Assembly: GCA_944323625.1 (NCBI GenBank)
Contig: CALUTD010000020.1
Location: 1 to 39,404 of the forward strand
Reading direction: 5' to 3'
Length of the DNA: 39,404 bases
Origin: Candidatus Gastranaerophilales bacterium
GTDB lineage: Bacteria > Cyanobacteriota > Vampirovibrionia > Gastranaerophilales > Gastranaerophilaceae
Below, one piece after another: positions 16,770-25,932 of the stretch. The translations under genes were made by a program, and so were the position numbers. Each line of letters starts with the position of its first letter. Positions within the stretch are counted from its first letter, which is position 1. The notes beneath the pieces are model-generated. The model was not told the DNA's origin. It did no database searches and was given only the letters and a program-made list of their open reading frames with translations.

Positions 16770-17666
16770 TTAGTCTAACTCCTCAAAAACGCGTCTTAAA
16801 ATTCCGTTGTACTTTGATAAAAGCCCTTGAGCTTCATCAAAAGTTTTTGAATATTTTATTTGAATTACAGCCTCTTTTACTTTATATCCGTTAGTTTTAA
16901 GAATATTTTCCGCTTCATTTTGCTTACATAATGCGATTTCACTTACTATTCTTTTTGCTCTGTCTTTTAGTTTAATATTCGTTGGTTTTACATCTACCAT
17001 ATAGTTTTTATAAACTTTACCGATTTTAACCATTGCTCCTGTTGAGAGCATATTAAGAACCATTTTTTGCATTGTTCCGGCTTTCATTCTTGTTGAGCCC
17101 GTAACAGCTTCAGGACCTGTTTCTATACATATTACAATATCTGCATGTTTTGAAATTTTCGCATTCGGATTACAGGTAATTGAAATAGTTTTAGCTTTTT
17201 TTTCTTTTGCGCAATTTAGAATTTCTATTCCGTAATTTGCATTTCCGCTTGCGGAAATTATAATAACCGTATCATTTTCGTTAATATTTAACCGTTCAAA
17301 ATCTTCTTTCGCAAGTTCAACGGAATCTTCTGCGCCTTCAACCGCATATCTTAAAGCTTTATCACCTCCGGCTATAATTCCTTGCACCATATCATAAGGA
17401 GTATTATATGTCGGAGGACATTCAGAGGCATCCAAAACTCCCAATCTGCCGCTTGTTCCCGCTCCAAAATAAAACAGCCTTCCGCCCTTTAAAAAATTAT
17501 CACTTATTATATCTATAGCTTTGGCAATTTCATGAAGTTTTTCACTTACTTTTTGCGCCACTATTTTATCTTCATTATTTATCATTTCTGCAATTTTCAA
17601 AGATGAAGAAATATCAATATTTACTGTATTTGGGTTTGTTTTCTCTGTTAAAATTACATTAGTCAT
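16770..17666 (-). CDS. murQ: N-acetylmuramic acid 6-phosphate etherase
   Basis: About 298 residues, a SIS-fold lyase. FGAGTSGRLGVLDASECPPT is the MurQ signature (phosphosugar-binding and catalytic region), and GSTRMKAGTMQK is the second conserved block. It cleaves the lactyl ether of MurNAc-6-phosphate to give GlcNAc-6-phosphate during peptidoglycan recycling. ATG 17666 overlaps the ispE stop; a TTG at 17678 is an alternative, but its GGAG would be too close. No MurP or AnmK is visible, so the source of its substrate is not shown. Confidence 0.93.
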   Translation of the reverse strand: MTNVILTEKTNPNTVNIDISSSLKIAEMINNEDKIVAQKVSEKLHEIAKAIDIISDNFLKGGRLFYFGAGTSGRLGVLDASECPPTYNTPYDMVQGIIAGGDKALRYAVEGAEDSVELAKEDFERLNINENDTVIIISASGNANYGIEILNCAKEKKAKTISITCNPNAKISKHADIVICIETGPEAVTGSTRMKAGTMQKMVLNMLSTGAMVKIGKVYKNYMVDVKPTNIKLKDRAKRIVSEIALCKQNEAENILKTNGYKVKEAVIQIKYSKTFDEAQGLLSKYNGILRRVFEELD

Positions 17667-18516
17667 TAATTTCTTCAACTCCTGTATTAATTGTCGTTAA
17701 ATTTTCAAATATATCATAATTTTTTCTGTCCAAAGTGATTTTCAATTTCGAATCCGTCGTAAAAAACGCAGAACCGCTCCCTGACATTACCGAACCTTCT
17801 ACCGATTTTTTCACATCTCTTAATTCTTTATAATATGGTAGAAGTACTTTTTCTAAACTGTTATAGAAAAGAGTTTCATCACATTTACCTTCAAGTAATA
17901 ATTTTTTTAATTTATTTGTATTGTCAGGATTAGATTTATCTGCTGAAGAAGAGAATCTTGTATAGGCTTCTTTTGCGCTTATAGAAAGATTTTTAGGTTT
18001 GATTAATGAAATATTTTGAATAATACAGGGTAAAGGCTCAATAATTTCTCCTCTTGAAGTACAAAGTGCGCATCCGCCATTAAGGCAAAAATTTATATCA
18101 GACCCCAAAGAAGCACATAAATCTTTAAGTTCTTTATGGGCTAAAATATTATTATATAACTTATTTAAGGCAAAAAGTGTTCCTGCTGCATTTGCACTCC
18201 CGCCCGCAAGCCCAGCCGAAACGGGAATGTGTTTTTCTATATATACTTTTAATTTAACTTTATCAACAGCCGCTTTATTAAAGAATGCCATAGCCGCTTT
18301 ATATACAAGGTTCGACTCATCATAAGGTATGTTTTCACTGTTTCCGGTTAACTCTATTTTTAGACCGGAGAAAGGTTCAATAATAAATGTTAAATAATCA
18401 TATAAATTTATTGAATGCATTATCGATTGAATATTGTGAAAACCGTCACTACGGCGGTTTAAAACTTCAAGAGTTAAATTTATTTTGGCAGGAGTTCTGA
18501 CTTTAATTTTGTTCAT
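17659..18516 (-). CDS. ispE: 4-diphosphocytidyl-2-C-methyl-D-erythritol kinase
   Basis: 285 residues, GHMP kinase family. The N-terminal KINLTLEVLNRRSDGFH is the IspE substrate motif; PVSAGLAGGSANAAGTL is the glycine-rich ATP loop; VMSGSGSAFF is the third GHMP motif. It phosphorylates CDP-methylerythritol in the MEP pathway to isoprenoids. It overlaps rsmA (ATGA) and murQ. The organism thus uses the non-mevalonate route. Confidence 0.94.
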   Translation of the reverse strand: MNKIKVRTPAKINLTLEVLNRRSDGFHNIQSIMHSINLYDYLTFIIEPFSGLKIELTGNSENIPYDESNLVYKAAMAFFNKAAVDKVKLKVYIEKHIPVSAGLAGGSANAAGTLFALNKLYNNILAHKELKDLCASLGSDINFCLNGGCALCTSRGEIIEPLPCIIQNISLIKPKNLSISAKEAYTRFSSSADKSNPDNTNKLKKLLLEGKCDETLFYNSLEKVLLPYYKELRDVKKSVEGSVMSGSGSAFFTTDSKLKITLDRKNYDIFENLTTINTGVEEIND

Positions 18517-19349
18517 AAATTGTCCTTGAGTCTTTCGGATAACTCACCCATTTGAATAATAGAAAGTGTTTCTCCTCTTATATTTTCATTTATGCTAAGC
18601 TCTTTTAATGTTTTTTCTACCGAATTTCTTGCAAAGCCTGCATTTATTAATGAATTTTTTATATTTTTTCTTCTTGTCGCAAAACAAGCTTTAATTACTT
18701 TTCTAAAGAACGGATAATTTGTAAGTTCCAATAACGGTTTATCTTTTAAAATCATTTTAACAATTGCGGAATCAACTTTTGGCGCCGGGAAAAACGAGCG
18801 CGCCGGAACTTTTTGAACAAACTCAATATCAGACCAAAATTGCGCCAGTATTGATAATAATCCAAATTCTTTTGAAGGAGATTTTTCATTTGCCGTTAGT
18901 CTTTTAGCTACTTCATATTGAACGGTCAAAACTATCTGAGATAACGATTTTCTGTTTTTGTTGTCCAAGTCATCTGCTTCTCCAAGTAAATGCGCTATTA
19001 TCGGAGAAGTTATATAATATGGAATATTAGCAACAACTTTTAAATTATTTCCAAACTTTGAAATATCAGTTTTTAAAATATCGGCATGAATTATTTCTAA
19101 ATTATCCGCATCTATTTTATAAAGTTCATTAACCATATCCTCATCAATTTCAATGGCATAAACTTTTTTGGCGAGTTTAACAAGCTGTTCGGTGACAAAA
19201 CCAAGCCCCGGACCGATTTCAACAACTACATCATCCTTTTTTATATCTGAAACATCCAAAATTGTTTCAATACATTTTGAATCAGTCAGAAAATTCTGCC
19301 CGAGCCGTTTTTTTGCCCTATATTTTTTTGCACGTTCATAATAGTTCAT
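18513..19349 (-). CDS. rsmA: 16S rRNA dimethyladenosine methyltransferase
   Basis: 278 residues. Motifs: KRLGQNFLTD at the N-terminus, the SAM-binding VEIGPGLGFVTEQL, and the catalytic NIPYYITSPI. It dimethylates two adjacent adenines near the 3' end of 16S rRNA (the KsgA reaction). It is the first gene of the leftward operon and divergent from ogt across a 38-base gap. Confidence 0.95.
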   Translation of the reverse strand: MNYYERAKKYRAKKRLGQNFLTDSKCIETILDVSDIKKDDVVVEIGPGLGFVTEQLVKLAKKVYAIEIDEDMVNELYKIDADNLEIIHADILKTDISKFGNNLKVVANIPYYITSPIIAHLLGEADDLDNKNRKSLSQIVLTVQYEVAKRLTANEKSPSKEFGLLSILAQFWSDIEFVQKVPARSFFPAPKVDSAIVKMILKDKPLLELTNYPFFRKVIKACFATRRKNIKNSLINAGFARNSVEKTLKELSINENIRGETLSIIQMGELSERLKDNL

Positions 19350-19387
19350 AGTTTTTATAATACTACAAAATATGTTATTGTATAAAT

Positions 19388-19846
19388 ATGATTTTTTACG
19401 GTATATATAAATCTAAAATAGGTAATATTTATATAAAAGCCGATGAACACACGCTAATAGGTGTAGGATTTGATGATTCTCAAATTAAAGAGAATGAAAA
19501 TTCTATTGTGAAAGATACCAAAAACCAGCTTGATGAATATTTTAATAACAAACGGCAAGTTTTTAATCTCCCGATAAATCCTATCGGTACTGATTTCCAA
19601 AAAAAAGTTTGGGCTGAATTATTAAAAATACCCTACGGACAAACAGCAAGTTACCGAGAAATTGCAGTCAAAATCGGAAACCCCAAAGCTTCAAGAGCTG
19701 TTGGCAGCGCAAATAATAAAAATCCGATTGCTATAATTATTCCTTGCCACAGAGTAATAGGGGCGAATAAAAAACTTACGGGCTATGCGGGAGGCTTGGA
19801 TAAAAAACAAATGCTCTTGGATTTAGAAATGAATCTTTTATTTTGA
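19388..19846 (+). CDS. ogt: Methylated-DNA--protein-cysteine methyltransferase
   Basis: 152 residues, the short Ogt/MGMT form. The active-site IPCHRVIG (acceptor Cys), preceded by YGQTASYREIA and GNPKASRAVG of the DNA-binding helix-turn-helix, identifies it. It removes alkyl groups from O6-alkylguanine by suicide transfer. No clear ribosome site precedes the ATG; the upstream TATAAA is only a few bases away, so a leaderless message is possible. Followed by hemW. Confidence 0.92.
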   Translation: MIFYGIYKSKIGNIYIKADEHTLIGVGFDDSQIKENENSIVKDTKNQLDEYFNNKRQVFNLPINPIGTDFQKKVWAELLKIPYGQTASYREIAVKIGNPKASRAVGSANNKNPIAIIIPCHRVIGANKKLTGYAGGLDKKQMLLDLEMNLLF

Positions 19847-19864
19847 CGGTGATATAATTTCCTT

Positions 19865-20953
19865 ATGATAGAACACGCTTATATTCATATACCTTTTTGT
19901 TTAAGAAAGTGTAAATATTGCTCTTTTATTTCAGGACAAAATATAGAAAATAAAGATATATATATTGCAGCACTTATAAAAGAAATAAAAAACCGATATA
20001 ACAATGAAGAGCTAAAAACTATTTATTTCGGCGGCGGAACACCTTCTTTACTTGATGAAAATGATTTTCAAAAAATTCTTTCTCTGTTTAACGTTGAAAA
20101 TAATGCGGAAATAACAATCGAAGTTAACCCTGAAACCGTTGAGAAAACAAAAATCTTAGGATTAAAAAAATTGGGGGTTAACAGAATTTCTTTAGGTGTA
20201 CAAACTTTTAATAATAATATTCTCGGTTATATAGGAAGGCAGCATAATGAAAACAAAATTTATCATGCGGTTGATACAATTAAATCTGCAGGATTTAAGA
20301 ATATAAGTATTGATTTAATATACGGCTTACCGACGCAAACTCTTGAAATGTTTAAAAAAGATTTAGATAAAGCTATTGAACTTGAAATCCAACATATCTC
20401 AACTTACGGACTAAAAATAGAAAAGGGTTCTTTCTTTTTTCATAATCCGCCTGACAATCTTCCCGATGATGAAATGCAGGCAACTATGTTCTTGTTTTTG
20501 TGTGATTTTCTTAAAAAAAACAATTTTGAACATTATGAAATAAGTAATTTTGCACTAAAAGGTTTTGAATCAAGACATAATATATGTTATTGGAAAAATA
20601 AAAATTATTATGGCTTCGGACTTAATGCAAGCGGTTTTGAGCAAAATATCAGATATAAAAATCAATCGGATTTTAATGATTATATTAAGAATCCCCTAAA
20701 GCGCGAAGAAGAAATTTTTCTTACTTTTGAAGAAAACCTTGAGAATGAAATATTTCTTGCTTTAAGATTAAAAGATGGTATAAATATTAATAATATCAAC
20801 AAAAAGTTTAATATTGATTTCTTAAAAAAATATGAAAAAATTATAAAAAAATACAAAAAACTCAATCTTTTATCCGTAAATAAAGACAATATAAATTTGA
20901 CAGAAAACGGAATATTATTGAGCAACGAAATTATGTCCGAATTTCTTTTGTAG
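19865..20953 (+). CDS. hemW: Radical SAM protein HemW (HemN-like heme chaperone)
   Basis: 362 residues. IHIPFCLRKCKYC carries the radical SAM Cx3Cx2C; YFGGGTPSLL, the substrate-site ISLGVQTFN and SIDLIYGLPTQT are family blocks. It lacks the long N-terminal part of true HemN, which favours HemW, involved in heme delivery, over coproporphyrinogen oxidase. The stop is one base from the convergent gene at 20955. Confidence 0.9.
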   Translation: MIEHAYIHIPFCLRKCKYCSFISGQNIENKDIYIAALIKEIKNRYNNEELKTIYFGGGTPSLLDENDFQKILSLFNVENNAEITIEVNPETVEKTKILGLKKLGVNRISLGVQTFNNNILGYIGRQHNENKIYHAVDTIKSAGFKNISIDLIYGLPTQTLEMFKKDLDKAIELEIQHISTYGLKIEKGSFFFHNPPDNLPDDEMQATMFLFLCDFLKKNNFEHYEISNFALKGFESRHNICYWKNKNYYGFGLNASGFEQNIRYKNQSDFNDYIKNPLKREEEIFLTFEENLENEIFLALRLKDGININNINKKFNIDFLKKYEKIIKKYKKLNLLSVNKDNINLTENGILLSNEIMSEFLL

Positions 20954-20954
20954 T

Positions 20955-21782
20955 TTAATCTATTTCTTTAACATCAATAAAAATATCTTGGTTTTCATCA
21001 ACACTGTACGAAGTATCCGTATTATAATCAATATTACTATAGTCTATATTATCAAAATCAGAATTTAATTCAGTTTGTTTGTTATCGTTTTGCTTCATAC
21101 CCGACTTTGAACCCGCTACTATAAATGTTAAAGGTAATATTTTCGAAGTTAATCTTGATAAGTTTTTTGCATCTTTTAAAAGCATATTAGCAGTTAAAAT
21201 CACATCATCCGAATGGACAAGATAATCTTCCGGTCTTGCCATTTTTGGCTTTTTCTGTTCTTTAAATATTTTATTATTAACTTTATTCATGACCTTATTG
21301 CCAATTTCCATTCCACCCATTAAAGATACTGTAGTAACAACAACTCTAGGCAGTGCATTTAAAACGGTATTGGCTATTTTAGCCGGTTTTGAAGATGATT
21401 TTATATTCGGCATTTTAAATTTTGATTTTTCCAAAATTTTATTGCCTATTGCAAGAGTTCCTAACGGGAAAACCATATTCCCCACAATTTGTTTTAAACT
21501 TTCTCTCAGTTTGGGTTTGACATTATTTTTATCTCTGTCAACAGTCAAACCGCCGGCCAAACCACCGAGAATTGCCCCGGTCCCTATAATAAACGCATCT
21601 TTTTCATTATACTTTAAATTCTTTAAAGCAAGTCCCGGATTCCCCTTTCTTGCCATTGCATATACTCCGGCAACTGCTCCTGCTATACCTATTGTACTTC
21701 CTACAACGGAACCTATAGCTACTTTCTTTCTATTTGATTTTGTTTGTTGTTTCGGTATTGTATCTATGTTTCGGACTTTCAT
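20955..21782 (-). CDS. Glycine-rich membrane protein of unknown function
   Basis: 275 residues, no recognised family and no signal peptide. A basic N-terminus (residues 1-20, many K/R/Q) is followed by two glycine-zipper-like hydrophobic segments (about 22-44, GSVVGSTIGIAGAVAGVY; about 64-80, IIGTGAILGGLAGGL), another around 100-112 and one near 145-160. A Lys-rich loop (175-190) follows, and the tail from about 235 is very acidic, with repeated N-I-D-Y-S/N. The glycine zippers suggest helix packing in a membrane, possibly oligomeric. It converges on hemW and is divergent from tatD. Probably a lineage-specific protein. Confidence 0.7.
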   Translation of the reverse strand: MKVRNIDTIPKQQTKSNRKKVAIGSVVGSTIGIAGAVAGVYAMARKGNPGLALKNLKYNEKDAFIIGTGAILGGLAGGLTVDRDKNNVKPKLRESLKQIVGNMVFPLGTLAIGNKILEKSKFKMPNIKSSSKPAKIANTVLNALPRVVVTTVSLMGGMEIGNKVMNKVNNKIFKEQKKPKMARPEDYLVHSDDVILTANMLLKDAKNLSRLTSKILPLTFIVAGSKSGMKQNDNKQTELNSDFDNIDYSNIDYNTDTSYSVDENQDIFIDVKEID

Positions 21783-21924
21783 ATTGCTACCTGACTAAAA
21801 ACCTTTACACTTATATCAAAACTAAACATATAAATTTTTGCCTGTTTGTTAATTCTTTTTTACATAAATAAACAAACTTATGTCGTTATATTAAAATAAA
21901 AGTATTAGAAAGGCAATAATTAAA

Positions 21925-22680
21925 ATGATTGATACCCATGCGCATATAAATTTTGAAGAATATATTACCGATTTTGATAATTTTCTAAACAAAATATCAA
22001 TAAACGGAGTAGAAAAAGTTATAATTCCGGGGGTTGAACCTTCAAGTTTCTCACAAATAATATCTATGTGCGAAAAATATGATATGCTATATGCCGCAAT
22101 AGGAGTTCATCCTTCCGAGTTTAATACTTATAATGAAAAAACGGAAAAAGAAATATATAAACTTATAAATCATCCCAAGGTTAAAGCAATAGGTGAGATA
22201 GGGCTTGATTACCACTATGGCGCGGATTCTAAAGATGAACAAAAACAAGTTTTAAGAAAACAGCTTGAAATCGCTCAAGAATCCGGCATGCCTGTTGTAA
22301 TTCACGATAGAGAAGCTCATGAAGATGTTTATAATATATTGGAAGAATATAAACTTAACGATGTTATTTTTCACTGTTTTTCGGGTACTCCGGAATTTGC
22401 TGTGAAATGCATTGAAAAAGGGTATTATATAGCTATAGGAGGAGTTGTTACTTTTAAAAATGCGAAAGACTTAAAAGAAGCTGTTAAAATAATACCTTTA
22501 AATAAGATTCTTTTGGAAACGGATTCTCCTTATTTAGCACCTGTTCCTTTCCGCGGCAAAATCAACTCTCCTGAATATTTAAAATATATTGCACAAGAAA
22601 TTGCAGATTTAAAAGGTATTGATATTGAAGAAGTGAAAAAACGGACAAGCGCAAACTCAAAAAAGGTATTTAATATATAA
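21925..22680 (+). CDS. tatD: TatD-family metal-dependent DNase
   Basis: 251 residues, TIM-barrel metal hydrolase. Metal ligands can be read in order: DTHAHIN, GEIGLDYH, IHDRE, FHCFSG and ETDSPYLAP. Cytosolic 3'-5' exonuclease or deoxyribonuclease activity is known for the family (TatD/YcfH). It abuts tlyA directly (no bases between), so the two form an operon. Confidence 0.92.
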   Translation: MIDTHAHINFEEYITDFDNFLNKISINGVEKVIIPGVEPSSFSQIISMCEKYDMLYAAIGVHPSEFNTYNEKTEKEIYKLINHPKVKAIGEIGLDYHYGADSKDEQKQVLRKQLEIAQESGMPVVIHDREAHEDVYNILEEYKLNDVIFHCFSGTPEFAVKCIEKGYYIAIGGVVTFKNAKDLKEAVKIIPLNKILLETDSPYLAPVPFRGKINSPEYLKYIAQEIADLKGIDIEEVKKRTSANSKKVFNI

Positions 22681-23493
22681 ATGACAAAAGAAAGATTAGA
22701 TAAAATATTAACGGATAGAGGATTCTTTGAGTCAAAAAGTAAAGCTCAAGCCGCAATAATGGCCGGGGATGTAAGGGTTGACGGTGTTGTTATAACAAAA
22801 TCGGGTTATATGCTTGATTTTAAAGAAAATACCGTATTTGAAATAAAGACAGAACCCTTTGTTTCCCGTGGAGGATACAAACTCGACAAAGCAATAAAAG
22901 AATTTTCAATTAATTTAAAAGATAAAGTTTGTCTTGATGCAGGCGCTTCAACCGGAGGTTTTACCGACTGTATGCTCCAAAACGGAGCTAAAAAAGTATA
23001 CAGTGTCGATGTCGGCTACGGACAAATTGCTTGGAAACTTAGAACTGACAATCGTGTAAAAGTTATTGAAAGAGTTAATATTAAATCCTGTTCTTTGGAC
23101 GAAATTTATTCCGAAAATGACGAAAAAGCCCAATTTATTACTATGGATTTATCTTTTATTTCTATAACAAAAGTTTTGAATAATGTAATAAAACTGGCAG
23201 ATAATTCAGGGTTCGAAATAGTTTCTCTTATAAAACCTCAGTTTGAAGCCGGAAAAAACCGTGTAGGGAAAAACGGCGTAGTTAGAGAAAAAGAAGTTCA
23301 TTTTGAAGTTATTGATAATATTATAGAATATGCAAAATCATTAAACCTATTTGTTAAAAATTTAACATTTTCTCCGATAAAAGGACCAAAAGGAAATATT
23401 GAATACTTAATTTATTTATGCGATAAACCGCAAGATTCAATTATTAATATTACAGATATTATTAATCTTGCTCACAGTAAACTTACTGATTAA
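22681..23493 (+). CDS. tlyA: TlyA-type rRNA 2'-O-methyltransferase
   Basis: 270 residues. An S4 RNA-binding domain at 1-60 (RLDKILTDRGFFESKSKAQ) is followed by SRGGYKL and an FtsJ-like SAM domain with CLDAGASTGGFTDCML. TlyA methylates cytidines in 16S and/or 23S rRNA; the old label hemolysin is based on family history, not on function. The last 11 bases overlap the convergent XRE gene. Confidence 0.9.
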   Translation: MTKERLDKILTDRGFFESKSKAQAAIMAGDVRVDGVVITKSGYMLDFKENTVFEIKTEPFVSRGGYKLDKAIKEFSINLKDKVCLDAGASTGGFTDCMLQNGAKKVYSVDVGYGQIAWKLRTDNRVKVIERVNIKSCSLDEIYSENDEKAQFITMDLSFISITKVLNNVIKLADNSGFEIVSLIKPQFEAGKNRVGKNGVVREKEVHFEVIDNIIEYAKSLNLFVKNLTFSPIKGPKGNIEYLIYLCDKPQDSIINITDIINLAHSKLTD

Positions 23494-23713
23494 CCGCAAG
23501 ATTTAATTTTTGTTGAACTGGCTCCGCTTCAAATAAGTCACCTATATTGCAGTTCAAAGCTTCGCAAAGTCTGTCCATATTTTCATAAGAAGGTTGAGTT
23601 CTGCCGCTGGCCCAGGAATATACAGTTTGCTGAGGCAAGTTTAAAAATTTTGCAAGTTTATATAAACTCCAACCCTTCTTTTGTTTTACCGTTTCTTTGA
23701 TTTTAATTTTCAT
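23483..23713 (-). CDS. Small XRE-type HTH regulator
   Basis: 76 residues, almost all HTH: WSLYKLAKFLNLPQQTVYSWASG spans the helix-turn-helix (about 15-37), then RLCEALNCNIGDLFE, the usual end of a Cro-like domain. It resembles the YozG/transcriptional-repressor group. The ATG is preceded by AAAGGGAAAAG. Upstream is a perfect 7-1-7 palindrome (23756-23770) next to TGTATAAT on the minus strand, so autorepression is likely. Its other targets are not shown. Confidence 0.8.
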   Translation of the reverse strand: MKIKIKETVKQKKGWSLYKLAKFLNLPQQTVYSWASGRTQPSYENMDRLCEALNCNIGDLFEAEPVQQKLNLAVNQ

Positions 23714-23755
23714 GCTTTTCCCTTTTTACTCAACAAATACATATAATAAATTATA

Positions 23756-23770
23756 CATTTGTTACAAATG
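23756..23770. promoter_or_regulatory. Palindromic operator over the promoter of the small XRE gene
   Basis: CATTTGT (23756-23762), T, ACAAATG (23764-23770): perfect arms. On the minus strand it runs straight into TGTATAAT, an extended -10 for the XRE gene. The rest of the 23714-24002 gap is AT-rich, with a TATAAT at 23874-23879 and another at 23945-23950 that could serve the rightward TPR gene; no good -35 was found for either. Confidence 0.6.
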
Positions 23771-24002
23771 TTAATATAGTATTTAAAAATAAATTTCATA
23801 TTTATAGATGAAATAAAAAAACAAATATCCTTTAAAACGAGTATTAATAATTAAATAATAGTATTTTTTCGTGTATAATATTCTTATAAAGAAAATGAAA
23901 AAAAATTAATGCAAGAAATAGGATATTTTTTGTAAAATTGGGTATATAATCTATATAAGGACTTGTTTACAAAAACATACTGAAAACATTAGAGGATGTT
24001 AT

Positions 24003-24572
24003 ATGAAAACAAAATTAATACTGGGTTTAGTTTTATGTTTAATGATGAATTTTTGCTTCGTCAATTTTGCAATGGCAGAAAATGATGACTTGAAAGTAAT
24101 AAATAGTGCTATAAAAAAATATAAAGATAAAAATTATTTGGGCTGTATATCAGAGCTTACGGAATATACGGAAAAAAATCCAACAAGTGTTGCAGCCTGG
24201 TATTATTTGGGCAATTCTTATATGAATATAGCAATGCAGGATAAGGCAAATGAGGCATTTGAAAAAGTTATAACAATAAATTCCGTTCCTCAATTAACTT
24301 CTTATTCTATACAGGCTCAATTATGCATGAAAGATCCGACTCAGTGCGAATATAAAATATATACACTTGATGAAATTGAACAGTTAAAGCTAGATCCTGT
24401 TAAGTTTTTAGCAGAATATAATAAACCAAAAGAACCTGAAGTAGTTGTTCAGGATCCGAAAGTCGTTGAAATTAACAGGTTAATTAATGGGGAATATCCG
24501 GGAATTCATCCTGATGCAGACAACTTTATAAAACAGGAAAGTTTAAAGATTGAAAGTCAAAGAATGAATTAA
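24003..24572 (+). CDS. Exported TPR-repeat protein
   Basis: 189 residues with a signal peptide (1-25, cut after AMA). Residues about 33-100 make two TPR-like helix pairs (WYYLGNSYMNIAMQDKANEAFEKV). The rest is Pro/Glu-rich and ends without a domain I know. TPR proteins bind partners and this one should act in the periplasm. AGAGGA precedes the ATG. Its stop overlaps the next start by one base (TAATG), so the two TPR genes are coupled. Confidence 0.8.
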   Translation: MKTKLILGLVLCLMMNFCFVNFAMAENDDLKVINSAIKKYKDKNYLGCISELTEYTEKNPTSVAAWYYLGNSYMNIAMQDKANEAFEKVITINSVPQLTSYSIQAQLCMKDPTQCEYKIYTLDEIEQLKLDPVKFLAEYNKPKEPEVVVQDPKVVEINRLINGEYPGIHPDADNFIKQESLKIESQRMN

Positions 24573-25180
24573 TGAAAAGTTCATTTAGTTCTTTAGATAA
24601 GATTGAGTTTGCAAAATCTGCATTAAGAGAAAAAAAACTGCATGATGCGTATAATGGTTTTGAATCTGCAGTTTGTTTGTATGGATGTGCATATTGTAAA
24701 TTATTAAATGGAGAATTGAATGAAGCTAAAAATCTTTTAGAGTCATTGGAGAATTCTTCAAGTTTTGTTAACTGGCTGCTTATTTTAATTGAAATTATTG
24801 AGGGTAAAAAAGGCAAAATGCCTACTTATTTTCAAATTAGAAATTTTTATGAGCAGGATGTTGAAATGTTGTTTTTTTATGAAAGATATGATTTTATAAG
24901 CAAAATTTTCCAAAAAACTTCATATTTAGCGAATTTTAATATGGAAGTTTATAAATATAATGCAAGGTTGTTATTAAATCAAGGTTATTTGGCAGATAGT
25001 GAAATTTTAATAAAAAAGAGTCTGGATATTTGCTTTAAGGATCCCGAAACTCATTATATGTACGGCGAACTGCTTTTAAAAAGAAATGATATTGAAAAAG
25101 CAAAACAAGAATTTCAAAAGGCAATCCGGGTAAACGGAACATATTATCCTTCTTTAATCAAACTTAAAGAACTAACTTAA
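24572..25180 (+). CDS. TPR-repeat protein
   Basis: 202 residues, no signal peptide. The C-terminus has a clear TPR (about 150-195, ETHYMYGELLLKRNDIEKA), and weaker helical repeats precede it (SALREKKLHDAYNGFE). It is coupled to the exported TPR protein upstream, so the pair may work together on the two sides of the membrane or on one pathway. Function unknown. Confidence 0.75.
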   Translation: MKSSFSSLDKIEFAKSALREKKLHDAYNGFESAVCLYGCAYCKLLNGELNEAKNLLESLENSSSFVNWLLILIEIIEGKKGKMPTYFQIRNFYEQDVEMLFFYERYDFISKIFQKTSYLANFNMEVYKYNARLLLNQGYLADSEILIKKSLDICFKDPETHYMYGELLLKRNDIEKAKQEFQKAIRVNGTYYPSLIKLKELT

Positions 25181-25213
25181 CGTTATAATATATTCCCGTA
25201 TTAAAATATACCT

Positions 25214-25909
25214 TTAAACAACAGATGGGGTATCTTTGTTTTCTTTTTCGTTTGCATTATCTTTAATATATTCATAATCAATAAGCTTTGCGACTTTAAG
25301 ACCCCATTCGTCAATTATATCATCAAGTTCCTGATTATAAGAAATAGGTTCTCCTACAGCTACTTTAAGTTTACCTTTAAATGGAATCCAATTGTATTCT
25401 TCGCTTCCTGTGAGCCCGATTGGAAGTATATCAGTTTTCATTTGTTTTGCAATAACGGCAAAACCTTTATTTATTTTTTCAATTTTTCTGTTTCTTCTTA
25501 TTCCGCCCTGAGGAAAAATACCGAGCATCCAACGGTTTGTTTTAAACACATTTATTGCGGTTTTTATTGTCGATACTTCAAGTTTTTCTCTGTTAACGGC
25601 AAAACAGGCTAAACCATCGAGCAAAAAAGCCAATGTGTTATTTTCAAAGAGCTCTTTTTTCCCCATGAAAGCAATAGGTTTTTTAACAGCTTCTCCTGCA
25701 AGGAAAGGATCAAGGTATGAAATATGATTTGGTGCAACAATAAAATTTCTGTCGGATGGAACATTTTCAAGCCCTGTATATTCAACTTTATAAAATAAAG
25801 GAATTAATGTTCGCGAAATCAGCCAGCGCCCGAATAATTGAAATTTATATTTACCTTCGGTGAAATCCGAAATTTCTCTTTTGGTATAGTTTTTCTTCTT
25901 TTTCTCCAT
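25214..25909 (-). CDS. 1-acyl-sn-glycerol-3-phosphate acyltransferase family protein, copy 1
   Basis: 231 residues. The acyltransferase block I is NHISYLDP (H-x4-D catalytic), block III FPQGGIRRN with G in the place of the usual T, and block IV DILPIGLTGS. It transfers acyl chains to lysophosphatidate at the inner membrane. A Lys/Asn-rich N-terminus and a Glu/Lys/Asn-rich tail extend the core. It is 23 bases downstream of a second, related gene. True PlsC versus another glycerolipid acyltransferase cannot be decided. Confidence 0.85.
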   Translation of the reverse strand: MEKKKKNYTKREISDFTEGKYKFQLFGRWLISRTLIPLFYKVEYTGLENVPSDRNFIVAPNHISYLDPFLAGEAVKKPIAFMGKKELFENNTLAFLLDGLACFAVNREKLEVSTIKTAINVFKTNRWMLGIFPQGGIRRNRKIEKINKGFAVIAKQMKTDILPIGLTGSEEYNWIPFKGKLKVAVGEPISYNQELDDIIDEWGLKVAKLIDYEYIKDNANEKENKDTPSVV

Positions 25910-25932
25910 TCGTAAACCCTTTTTTCAAATAT

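Noticed and set aside
21289-21798. Long rightward open frame opposite the Gly-rich membrane gene
   Set aside because: It is the antisense shadow of 20955-21782; no ribosome site and no recognisable domain.
22681-23493. Hemolysin function for TlyA
   Set aside because: The S4 and FtsJ-like domains indicate an rRNA methyltransferase; the hemolysin label is historical.
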